NCBI GenBank assembly: GCA_965216955.1
Contig: CBDCGV010000018.1
Location: 1 to 64,000 of the forward strand
Length of the DNA: 64,000 nt
Reading direction: 5' to 3'
Source: CBDCGV01 sp965216955
GTDB lineage: Bacteria > Bacteroidota > Bacteroidia > Chitinophagales > JADIYW01
Below the pieces are notes generated by a model. That model ran no database searches. It saw only the letters and a list, made by a program, of their open reading frames with translations, and had not been told where the DNA came from. The translations under genes were made by a program, and so were the position numbers. Below, one piece after another: positions 17,922 to 25,502 of this stretch. Position 1 is the first letter of the stretch; each line of letters starts with the position of its first letter.

Positions 17922-18632
17922 AAGATCATACCAGCAATTGATTTAATAAATGGACAATGCGTTCGCTTGTCTGAGGGAGACTATGATACAAAACAGGTGT
18001 ATTATGCAAATCCATTGGATGCCGCCAAGCAGTTTGAGGCAGCCGGCTTTGAATATTTGCACTTAGTTGATTTGGATGGAGCCAAGGCAAGAAAAGTGAC
18101 CAATTGGGATGTGTTACGGCAAATCTGTAAGCACACTAATCTTAAAGTAGATTTTAGTGGTGGCATTAAAACAGATGAAGAAATTGAAAAAGTCTTTGAA
18201 TTTGGAACTAATCAAGTAACTATTGGAAGCCTAGCTGTAAAAGATCCTGATAAGTTTATTAGTTGGATGGATAAGTATGGATCAGAGAAAATGATTTTGG
18301 GTGCAGACGTTAAAAACAGGTTTATTGCAACAGCTGGATGGTTAGAGACTTCTGACAAACATATTTTAGATTATTTGAACTTTTATAAATCAAAAGGAAT
18401 TATAAATGTGCTTTGTACAGATGTTGCCAAAGATGGTATGCTTGCAGGACCTTCTATTGAGTTATACGAAGAGATTCTTGATAATCATTCAGAAATTAAA
18501 CTAATTGCCAGTGGTGGCGTAAGTAACGTGGAAGATTTAAACGAATTAAAGAGAATAGGATGCAGTGCTGCTATCGTTGGTAAGGCCATTTACGAGAACA
18601 AAATATCTCTTTCGGAACTTTCTAAATTTTAA
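17919..18632 (+). CDS. hisA: Phosphoribosylformimino-AICAR-phosphate isomerase
   Basis: HisA opens the ribose ring of ProFAR, the fourth step of histidine synthesis, in a TIM barrel of 237 residues. The N-terminal IIPAIDLINGQCVRLSEGDY contains the catalytic Asp; VDFSGGIKTDEEI and LIASGGVSNVEDL are the phosphate-binding repeats. Only a TTG at 17919 can give the normal N-terminus, since a TAA stop lies immediately upstream in frame. That TTG is made by the end of the right inverted repeat, so the insertion probably replaced the original start. hisF starts two bases after the stop. Confidence 0.95.
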   Translation: MKIIPAIDLINGQCVRLSEGDYDTKQVYYANPLDAAKQFEAAGFEYLHLVDLDGAKARKVTNWDVLRQICKHTNLKVDFSGGIKTDEEIEKVFEFGTNQVTIGSLAVKDPDKFISWMDKYGSEKMILGADVKNRFIATAGWLETSDKHILDYLNFYKSKGIINVLCTDVAKDGMLAGPSIELYEEILDNHSEIKLIASGGVSNVEDLNELKRIGCSAAIVGKAIYENKISLSELSKF

Positions 18633-18634
18633 CT

Positions 18635-19387
18635 ATGCTTGCAAGACGAATCATACCATGTTTAGATATTAAGGACGGTCATACAGTTAAGGGGGTGAAT
18701 TTTGTGGATTTAAGGCATGCGGGAGACCCTGTTGAACTAGCAGAAGCATATGCGGAACAACGTGCCGATGAATTGGTGTTTTTAGATATAACAGCTACTG
18801 TTGAGAAAAGAAAAACACTGGTTCAATTGGTAAGAAGAGTTTCAGCGGCAATTAATATTCCCTTTACTGTTGGAGGAGGCATAAGAAGCGTAGATGATGT
18901 AGGTGCTTTGCTAGATGCTGGAGCAGATAAAATATCAATTAACTCAGCAGCGGTAAAAAATCCCAAGCTAATAGATGACTTAGCTAAAGAGTTTGGAAGT
19001 CAGTTTGTAGTAGTCGCTATTGATACTAGATTAGATGATGAATGGACAGTTTATACACATGGTGGAAGGAAGCCTACTCCAATTTTAACTAAAGAATGGG
19101 CCAAAGAAATAGAAGAGAGAGGGGCGGGAGAAATATTGCTCACTTCAATGAATCATGATGGCACTAAAAGTGGTTTTGCTTTAGATATTACGGGATATTT
19201 GTCTAGGACACTATCTATTCCCGTAATTGCATCAGGTGGGGCAGGTACAATGGATCATTTTTCTGAGGTTTTTAATCAAGCAAATGCAGATGCAGCTTTG
19301 GCTGCAAGTATCTTTCACTTCAACGAGATCAGTATCCCTGATCTTAAAAAATATTTAAGAGATCAGCATATTCCTGTTAGATTATAA
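18635..19387 (+). CDS. hisF: Imidazole glycerol-phosphate synthase, cyclase subunit
   Basis: HisF combines PRFAR with ammonia from HisH to form imidazole glycerol phosphate and AICAR. The 250-residue TIM barrel begins LARRIIPCLDIKDGHTVKGVNF, which carries the first catalytic Asp. The second is in LLTSMNHDGTKSGF. Phosphate-binding motifs are FTVGGGIRS and VIASGGAGTMDHF. It lies two bases after hisA. Confidence 0.97.
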   Translation: MLARRIIPCLDIKDGHTVKGVNFVDLRHAGDPVELAEAYAEQRADELVFLDITATVEKRKTLVQLVRRVSAAINIPFTVGGGIRSVDDVGALLDAGADKISINSAAVKNPKLIDDLAKEFGSQFVVVAIDTRLDDEWTVYTHGGRKPTPILTKEWAKEIEERGAGEILLTSMNHDGTKSGFALDITGYLSRTLSIPVIASGGAGTMDHFSEVFNQANADAALAASIFHFNEISIPDLKKYLRDQHIPVRL

Positions 19388-19410
19388 TTTGCTTTTGTAA
19401 TAACGAGCTT

Positions 19411-19427
19411 TGCGAAGTATCTTCGCA
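19411..19427 (+). other. Hairpin between hisF and hisIE
   Basis: A perfect 7-bp stem (TGCGAAG, loop TAT, CTTCGCA) occupies most of the 60-base gap before hisIE. It is followed by TTCTTATTT rather than a clean T-run. It could be a weak attenuator or an mRNA-processing or stability hairpin. Operon continuity suggests read-through. Confidence 0.4.
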
Positions 19428-19447
19428 TTCTTATTTAAAAATGAATA

Positions 19448-20065
19448 ATGATTCAGCAAGAGATAATAGAACAGATCGACTTTGAGAAAGTTAATGGTTT
19501 AGTTCCTGCAATTATTCAAGATAGTCAGACAGGGAAAGTGTTAATGCTAGGTTATATGAATCAGGAGGCATTAAAGCAAACGATTCAATCCAGAAGAGTA
19601 ACTTTTTTTAGTCGATCGAAACAGCGATTATGGACAAAAGGCGAGGAATCTGGCAATTACCTGAACTTGGTTACTATAAATATAGATTGTGATAATGATA
19701 CACTGCTAATAAAAGCTCAGCCTGAAGGCCCTGTTTGTCATACGGGAACAGATACTTGCTGGAAAGAAGAGAATAAGGAGCAATTTGGGTTTCTTTATGT
19801 ATTAGAAGATTTGATAAATGATAGAAAGTTAAATCCTCAAAAGAAAAGCTACACAAGCAAGCTTTTTAAAAAAGGAATCAACAAAATTGCACAAAAGGTA
19901 GGAGAGGAAGCTGTAGAATTGGTTATTGAAGCAAAAGATAGTAACGATGATCTATTTATTAATGAAGGAGCAGATTTGCTTTATCATTTATTGGTCCTGT
20001 TGAGCAAAAAAGATATACCTCTTAATAAAATAGTTGAGGTCCTTAAATCAAGACATACTGATTAA
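19448..20065 (+). CDS. hisI: Bifunctional phosphoribosyl-AMP cyclohydrolase / phosphoribosyl-ATP pyrophosphatase
   Basis: This fused HisI-HisE protein performs steps 2 and 3 of histidine synthesis. Residues 1-110 are the cyclohydrolase, with VLMLGYMNQEAL, RVTFFSRSKQRLWTKGEESG and the metal-binding C-D-C and C-H-T pattern in NIDCDNDTLL and GPVCHTGTDTCW. Residues 115-205 are the helical pyrophosphatase (KKGINKIAQKVGEEAVELVIEA). The 205-residue length matches enterobacterial HisIE. It ends the hisHAFIE half of the pathway. Confidence 0.96.
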   Translation: MIQQEIIEQIDFEKVNGLVPAIIQDSQTGKVLMLGYMNQEALKQTIQSRRVTFFSRSKQRLWTKGEESGNYLNLVTINIDCDNDTLLIKAQPEGPVCHTGTDTCWKEENKEQFGFLYVLEDLINDRKLNPQKKSYTSKLFKKGINKIAQKVGEEAVELVIEAKDSNDDLFINEGADLLYHLLVLLSKKDIPLNKIVEVLKSRHTD

Positions 20066-20089
20066 AGGGAAAATACTTGAATAATTTTT

Positions 20090-21547
20090 TTAAAGTTGTG
20101 CGCTGGTTGTAGCACCTCCCTTTTTACTTTTCTTGGCTTTCTTGTTTTTATCTTTATGTACACCCCCAAATGCCATTGCAAATTGTAGGTTTAGCCCTGT
20201 AGCTTCCTTTCTCCACAATTGAGACAATAAGTTATTCGAACCAATTATAAAATGACTAAATCTCAGTGAAGCACCCATTTCAAAACCATTGTTTTTGTTA
20301 AAAGTCATGGGCGCATAAATGCCAACTTGAGGTAATTCAAACCGAGGAGTAAGTGAAAAATTATTAGGAATCTGAGCTTTTGCTTTATCAGAACTAGAGG
20401 TTCCAATGTTAATAGAGGTTGAGAAGTTTACAAAGAACAGTCTGTGCAATTTTACATCAAAAAAGATAGATAAGTGTGTAGGTAAACTTGCTTTAAATGT
20501 ACCTGTAGGTGTCGTAAACGTTCCTAATGTATCTAATACTTCATCAAAATCAGTAAAAGAGCTGTCACTTTCAGTGATTGCACTTAATGCAACGGGGTCA
20601 CCATCTGCCTGAAAAGATCTACTATATTCGGAAAGATTATACTCTAATCTACCAATGTCATTTACACCAACACCTACTTTGAACAAATAATCAGGGTTCA
20701 CTCTCTTCTTTTTAGGTTGTTTTCCGTTGTTTATAAGGGCATCATTATCTTTTCTTTTAAACATATATACCACCCCCAAATCAAAACCGACTCCATCTAT
20801 ACCAAATGAAAAGTTATAATCTTCATTTTCAATTTGATCTATAATATCACTAGTCAAAGAGGTAGCATGAGTATTTCCAAAGTTAGCCGTTTCAGCAATA
20901 GAGTCAATCTCAATGCCCAAATTGTTTGCTTCAAAAACTCCGGCAGCAATTTTTGAAAGTAATTTAATATTTATTCCTCCTCCTATAACATGACGATCTC
21001 CTAGTTCAAATAACCTTGAATAACCTAGGCCAATTTCCGCGAAGCCATGAACATTTGCAGTAAGTGATGCATCTTCAATATCATTTACCCAATTATAAAT
21101 GTTGTTAGCGTCATTATAAATGGAGGTTAAAAAATCGGTACTCACATCACTCAAATCAACGATTACTCTTGCTCTTGTATTAAAAGTTATCGCTCCAACT
21201 TTTTTATTCCCGAACATAAAACCAGGGCCGAACAAATCAGTTGTTAAATTAATATCTGCGGTAGACTCTGATAAATTTTCAGATAAGCTGGTTTCCCTGT
21301 CAAAATCAGATATTAAATCTCCTATGCTGCCTTCAAGTGTAAAATAATTTTGTCGTGCAGTAAAATCTAGTCCTAATAAATTGACTTGCCATTTCATCTT
21401 TGATGCCGCAGGTAATGCAGCATTAAAAGGTTGCGATTTTAATGCATCATAATTGGAACTGTGCACACCCATAAAGGATTGAGCTTTAGTTAACTGTATT
21501 AAAGGAATTAAGATTGTCAGCAATAAAAGGTGTTTTTTAACCTCCAT
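20090..21547 (-). CDS. Outer-membrane-type DUF5723 protein
   Basis: The 485-residue protein has a signal peptide (about residues 1-22, ending TKAQ), followed by many amphipathic beta strands as in an outer-membrane barrel. The opening after the signal (MGVHSSNYDAL, then FNAALPA) resembles DUF5723 proteins of Bacteroidota. A C-terminal Lys-rich tail (KNKKAKKSKKGG) is unusual and lies after the last barrel strand. Function is unknown. It is convergent with hisIE, and no terminator is obvious in the 24-base gap. Confidence 0.7.
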   Translation of the reverse strand: MEVKKHLLLLTILIPLIQLTKAQSFMGVHSSNYDALKSQPFNAALPAASKMKWQVNLLGLDFTARQNYFTLEGSIGDLISDFDRETSLSENLSESTADINLTTDLFGPGFMFGNKKVGAITFNTRARVIVDLSDVSTDFLTSIYNDANNIYNWVNDIEDASLTANVHGFAEIGLGYSRLFELGDRHVIGGGINIKLLSKIAAGVFEANNLGIEIDSIAETANFGNTHATSLTSDIIDQIENEDYNFSFGIDGVGFDLGVVYMFKRKDNDALINNGKQPKKKRVNPDYLFKVGVGVNDIGRLEYNLSEYSRSFQADGDPVALSAITESDSSFTDFDEVLDTLGTFTTPTGTFKASLPTHLSIFFDVKLHRLFFVNFSTSINIGTSSSDKAKAQIPNNFSLTPRFELPQVGIYAPMTFNKNNGFEMGASLRFSHFIIGSNNLLSQLWRKEATGLNLQFAMAFGGVHKDKNKKAKKSKKGGATTSAQL

Positions 21548-21579
21548 GATTTTAAATTTTATTGCTTAAATATACTATT

Positions 21580-22866
21580 TCAATCATATTTTTTATAGGG
21601 CCGAATGATTAGCCTCAACGCTTTATCGTAAGTAAAGTAATTATAAAGCCATCCTACGATTACACTTAGTTTGTTTCTAAAACCTATAAGTGATGCTACA
21701 TGAACAAACATCCACATAAACCATGCAAAGAATCCGCCTAGCTTTAATTTTGGCAAATCTGCAACGGCCTTATTTCTACCTACAGTAGCCATACTGCCTT
21801 TATGCTTGTATTTAAAAGGTTTGAAGTCTTCTTTGTTTTTTAATATTTTCTTTAGGTTTTTTGCAACATTAATTGCCTGTTGTATAGCTACTGGTGCTAC
21901 CATTGGATGTCCATTTGGATAATCTTCTACTTGCATTAAGGCACAATCACCAATGGCAAATACGTTTTTATAATCGTTGACTCTATTATATTCATCAACA
22001 ATAATTCTATTACCTCTTCCTATATATGCTTTATCAATGCCATCTACAACGTTACCTTTAACACCTGCAGTCCAAACTAGTGTATCTGCTTTTACGGTTT
22101 TGCCATTGCCAACAGTAAGTTCATTACCATCAAAGTTGGAGACCATGGTATTTAACCAAACATGAACGCCAAACTTTTTAACATATTTCAATGCTTTTTC
22201 TGATGCTTCTTCCGACATCGATCCTAATAGTCTTGGGCCAGCTTCAAATAAGTGCACCTGCATTTTTCTGAAATCCAATTCTGGATAATCTTTGGGCAAA
22301 ATGGATCTTCTCATTTCTCCTAATGCTCCAGCGAGTTCAACACCAGTAGGACCTGCGCCAACAATTGCAATGTTAATCAATTCTTGTTTGCGACCTTCAT
22401 TGGTAGTTAAAAGCGCTTCCTCAAAATTCTGAAGCATAAAGCTTCTTAAATCTAAAGCATTGACCATAGATTTAAGTGTCATCATTTTGGAAGAAGTTTG
22501 CTCTGGCAAATTGAAATAATTAGTATTGCTGCCTGTTGCTAGTACCAAGTAATCATATTCTATTACGCCGATTGAGGTGTCAACTTCATTTTTATCAGGA
22601 TTTATTTTTTTTACTTCAGCCATCCTAAATATAGCATTAGGCACACTTCGCAAGGCTCTCCTTAACGGATATGCAATAGAACCAGGTTCTAACCCTCCTG
22701 TAGCCACCTGATATAAAAGAGGTTGAAATGTATGATAGTTATGCTTATCTATTAAAACTATTTGAATGTCAGAATGTTTTAGCTTTTCTGCTAATTCAAT
22801 GCCTGCAAAGCCTCCACCAACAATTATCAATCGCTTCTGTCCAGTATTCGGAATTTTTAATCCCAT
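21580..22866 (-). CDS. ndh: Type II NADH dehydrogenase (FAD-dependent NAD(P)H:quinone oxidoreductase)
   Basis: This flavoprotein passes electrons from NADH to quinone without pumping protons. The ATG at 22866 is preferred over a TTG three codons upstream. The FAD-binding motif IIVGGGFAGIELAEKL opens the protein, and the NADH-binding Rossmann motif is IAIVGAGPTGVELAGALGE around residue 170. FAIGDCALM marks the second FAD contact. C-terminal hydrophobic segments (LGGFFAWFMWMFVHVASLIGF) likely attach it to the inner membrane. About 428 residues is usual. Confidence 0.9.
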   Translation of the reverse strand: MGLKIPNTGQKRLIIVGGGFAGIELAEKLKHSDIQIVLIDKHNYHTFQPLLYQVATGGLEPGSIAYPLRRALRSVPNAIFRMAEVKKINPDKNEVDTSIGVIEYDYLVLATGSNTNYFNLPEQTSSKMMTLKSMVNALDLRSFMLQNFEEALLTTNEGRKQELINIAIVGAGPTGVELAGALGEMRRSILPKDYPELDFRKMQVHLFEAGPRLLGSMSEEASEKALKYVKKFGVHVWLNTMVSNFDGNELTVGNGKTVKADTLVWTAGVKGNVVDGIDKAYIGRGNRIIVDEYNRVNDYKNVFAIGDCALMQVEDYPNGHPMVAPVAIQQAINVAKNLKKILKNKEDFKPFKYKHKGSMATVGRNKAVADLPKLKLGGFFAWFMWMFVHVASLIGFRNKLSVIVGWLYNYFTYDKALRLIIRPYKKYD

Positions 22867-22997
22867 AAGCAGCAAAGCTATCTAAATGAATTTTATATGA
22901 AATTTAAGAATGCATGATGTAAATGTTGTGTAACAGATAATTTAATTCATAAAATAGAATTATTATTGAGCCTCTAATTTGAAATAAACAGGTATTA

Positions 22998-23756
22998 ATG
23001 AAGTATATAGATACTACAATTAAAGACAATTATATTATTGCGCAGCTAAACAGAGGCTCATCAAATCCAATTAATGAGGAAATGGTAGAGGATCTTATTA
23101 CACTTTTGAATATTGTTAAGGAAGATGATTCTAAGGAAGGGTTAATATTAACTGGGAAACCCAATTTTTTCTCAGCCGGATTAGATATTGTCGAATTATA
23201 CGATTACGATAAAACACAATTTGAAGCCTTTTGGAATAGGTTTATTAAAATGATGCACGAATTTGTCGCTTTCCCTAAACCTTTTATTGCTGCAATAACC
23301 GGTCATAGCCCGGCTGGAGGGTGTGTAATGGCGATCGGTTGTGATTACCGAGTAATGGCGGAAGGGAAATACAAAATAGGTCTAAATGAAATTCCAGTAG
23401 GCATAATAGTACCTACTTCTATATACGAGACCTATGCACATTGGGTTGGAACAAGAAATGCATATCAATATATAATGGAAGGTAGGTTAATGGATGGAAA
23501 AGAGGCTTTAAAAATTGGGTTGATTGATGAGCTTGTTGATCCAAAAGAGGTGTTAATTAGAGCAGAAGAGAAGATGAAGACCTACTTAAGCTTTGAACAA
23601 AATGCATGGAAAAAAACAAAACGTAATCTTCGCTCATCACTAATAGATGTTTCAAGTCCAAAAAATATGAGTGGGGTGGAAGAGAGCTTAGAACAATGGT
23701 GGTCTCCAACCGTAAGAGGAATGTTAAAATCCTTTGTAGAAAGGCTTAAGAAATAG
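22998..23756 (+). CDS. Enoyl-CoA hydratase/isomerase family protein, ECI1-like
   Basis: The 252-residue crotonase-fold protein has the oxyanion loop in ITGHSPAGGCVMAIGCDYRVMA. The segment KIGLNEIPVGI resembles the delta3,delta2-enoyl-CoA isomerase (ECI1/DCI) group more than classical hydratases. In that group a single Glu (here in GLNE) is catalytic. It would move double bonds during unsaturated fatty-acid beta-oxidation. The gene stands alone, divergent from ndh; the exact substrate is uncertain. Confidence 0.82.
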   Translation: MKYIDTTIKDNYIIAQLNRGSSNPINEEMVEDLITLLNIVKEDDSKEGLILTGKPNFFSAGLDIVELYDYDKTQFEAFWNRFIKMMHEFVAFPKPFIAAITGHSPAGGCVMAIGCDYRVMAEGKYKIGLNEIPVGIIVPTSIYETYAHWVGTRNAYQYIMEGRLMDGKEALKIGLIDELVDPKEVLIRAEEKMKTYLSFEQNAWKKTKRNLRSSLIDVSSPKNMSGVEESLEQWWSPTVRGMLKSFVERLKK

Positions 23757-23758
23757 AG

Positions 23759-24394
23759 TTATAGTACTACAAAAAAGCCAGCACTTAATACGATGCTGTT
23801 GACTCCGCCATTGGGTTGTTTAATTTTGGCGTTACTAAGATGCCGGTAACCTGGTCTAAAATCGAAATAAAGGTTGTTATATAATTTAACACTTAAGCCT
23901 AAAAAGAGATTGTCTGAAAAAATGAATCCATCAGCTTGTCTTTCCGGAGTGCCAGAAACAAAGTGAGGTCCTGCACTTATTAAACCATAAATGCTTAATT
24001 TATCTTCTAAAAAGTTTTTTCTGATTAAAAAGCCAATATTTACACCGTATTCGTAGCCATTTCTTAAGCCAACATCGGAAAAGACTTCTTTGTATTTGGT
24101 AAAGTTAAATTGTGGTTGAAGTAAGAATTCCACAGAAAAAGATTGCTTCCTTTTAAAAGCAATTGAATATTGAAATTGGAGAAGCGTTACCTTATAAACA
24201 TAGTTTTTACCTATTATTTTTGTACCCTCCTGATTTCCATAGCCTGCAATAAAACCGATTTTGTGTTTTTTGTCATCGAAAATTTTATCCTGAGTAAAAG
24301 AAGTCCTCGGAAATAAAAATAGTATTAAGATAATTGAAGTTAAAACTACTTGTTTCAATGTGTTTCTTTTAAAATCCCCTATGCTTAAGATCAT
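23759..24394 (-). CDS. Lipid A deacylase PagL-like (acyloxyacyl hydrolase family) outer-membrane protein
   Basis: The 211-residue protein has a hydrophobic signal-like segment (residues 16-34) and an 8-strand barrel-like remainder ending in an aromatic-rich strand. The C-terminal motif RHLSNAKIKQPNGG (H185, S187) matches the catalytic His-Ser region of PagL, which removes the 3-O-acyl chain of lipid A. The start overlaps the end of the lipase gene by 26 bases, so the two are probably co-transcribed. Assignment rests mainly on the HxSNA motif and length. Confidence 0.75.
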   Translation of the reverse strand: MILSIGDFKRNTLKQVVLTSIILILFLFPRTSFTQDKIFDDKKHKIGFIAGYGNQEGTKIIGKNYVYKVTLLQFQYSIAFKRKQSFSVEFLLQPQFNFTKYKEVFSDVGLRNGYEYGVNIGFLIRKNFLEDKLSIYGLISAGPHFVSGTPERQADGFIFSDNLFLGLSVKLYNNLYFDFRPGYRHLSNAKIKQPNGGVNSIVLSAGFFVVL

Positions 24395-25208
24395 TTACCA
24401 AGTTAGCCAACCATTTTTTATAATCGAAAGCTTTAACGCCTGTAAAAGTGTTTAAGCCAACCATATCTAAATGAGAAACGGAATCGCAATCTTCAGATTG
24501 TATCAACCCTCTATAATTTCCCCATTTTGCCGACTGAATAGAAACAAGTCCATCGTTTTTGCCATCAACGGTATAAAGTAGTCTTGCTAAAGTTCTCCAC
24601 ATAATATTAGGATAATTTTTATTGATATGCCCGGCATAGCTTTGATAATATACCTTTGGATGATCGATTACGTCTTTATTAAAGCTTTTCATTCCTTCCG
24701 AAGAAACAGAAATAGTGGCTCTTAAGCTATCAGGCCTTTTATCTCCAACTAGTCTTGCATAAATATTAACCAATCTTGCCGTGGCAATTCTCCCAATTTT
24801 AATTCTTCCAAGAATGATGTCTGCAATACCGCTGCCATGATGAGGAGAGCTTAATGTTGTTAGACTAGACACATGATTAGCCATTTCTAATCGACTGATC
24901 ATATATCTTGCTTCAATACCTCCTTTAGAGTGACCGATAATATTTACTTTGTCCTTTTTAGACTTTTCTAGTACTTCAAAAACCCTATATTTTAGTTTTA
25001 TAGCGTTATCTACATTAGAAGTAAAGGCATCTTGATTAGCGGTAAAAACAGGAGCCCCATGTTCTTTTAAATAATCAGGGATAGTACCCCAATAATTATA
25101 TAATGAGTGATGATCTGCTAATCCTAATCCTGATACAAGAAGTATGGGATATTTTACATCACAAAAATCAAGCTTGTTGTCCACATGAGCTAATATATAA
25201 ATAAGCAA
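24369..25208 (-). CDS. Alpha/beta-hydrolase lipase of the class I bacterial lipase type
   Basis: The 279-residue protein resembles bacterial triacylglycerol lipases. The oxyanion-type start is PILLVSGLGLAD, and the nucleophile elbow is GHSKGG with S94. TLSSPHHGSGIAD follows, and a His near the C-terminus (DSVSHLDMVG) is expected to complete the triad. No clear signal peptide is seen. The only start codons are TTG at 25208 or a GTG eight codons later, which is unusual. Substrate is unknown; the overlap with the PagL-like gene suggests an envelope-lipid role. Confidence 0.78.
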   Translation of the reverse strand: MLIYILAHVDNKLDFCDVKYPILLVSGLGLADHHSLYNYWGTIPDYLKEHGAPVFTANQDAFTSNVDNAIKLKYRVFEVLEKSKKDKVNIIGHSKGGIEARYMISRLEMANHVSSLTTLSSPHHGSGIADIILGRIKIGRIATARLVNIYARLVGDKRPDSLRATISVSSEGMKSFNKDVIDHPKVYYQSYAGHINKNYPNIMWRTLARLLYTVDGKNDGLVSIQSAKWGNYRGLIQSEDCDSVSHLDMVGLNTFTGVKAFDYKKWLANLVNDLKHRGF

Positions 25209-25329
25209 CGATTATATAATAATGTATGCACTTATTTGTTATTTCCGTAGGTGTCTACACTATAATTTAGAAAAGTGTTAATACATTCAGGAGCCTCGAT
25301 TTTGTTATTTAACTACATATTAATCTCAC

Positions 25330-25365
25330 TTTGTTTGCATATTTTTAGGGAATTTGTTTCATTTG
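25330..25365 (+). promoter_or_regulatory. Possible promoter of the Phe/Tyr operon
   Basis: TTTG at 25334-25337 (a second TTTG starts at 25330) and TTCATTTG at 25358-25365 approximate the Bacteroidota -33 TTTG and -7 TAnnTTTG boxes. Spacing is 20 bases and there is one mismatch in the -7 box. Transcription would begin just upstream of the leader-peptide ATG at 25376. Confidence 0.35.
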
Positions 25366-25375
25366 CAACTGATTA

Positions 25376-25426
25376 ATGAAGACAATTAATACATATTTTG
25401 GATATTACTTTACTTTCTTAGATTAG
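25376..25426 (+). CDS. Phe/Tyr operon leader peptide (16 residues)
   Basis: A 16-codon ORF reads MKTINTYFGYYFTFLD and stops with TAG. Six of the eight residues from Y7 to F14 are Tyr (three) or Phe (three), the two end-products of the operon that follows (pheA, aminotransferase, tyrA, DAHP synthase). A terminator hairpin with a ten-base T-run lies 38 bases after the stop and 11 bases before pheA. This is the expected arrangement for ribosome-mediated attenuation. It resembles the pheL logic of enterobacteria, but the sequence is unrelated and senses both amino acids. Confidence 0.82.
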   Translation: MKTINTYFGYYFTFLD

Positions 25427-25464
25427 GAAGGACGAGTTATATTTCAAAATATTGAATGATAATG

Positions 25465-25491
25465 AGTCCCGGTAACGGGACTTTTTTTTTT
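25465..25491 (+). terminator. Phe/Tyr operon attenuator (Rho-independent terminator)
   Basis: A perfect 7-bp GC-rich stem (AGTCCCG, loop GTAA, CGGGACT) is followed by ten T. It ends a few bases before the pheA start and after the Phe/Tyr-rich leader, so it must be conditional. A candidate competing strand is GGAC in the segment just after the leader stop, but the pairing is short. Confidence 0.88.
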
Positions 25492-25502
25492 GTGATAAAT
25501 TG

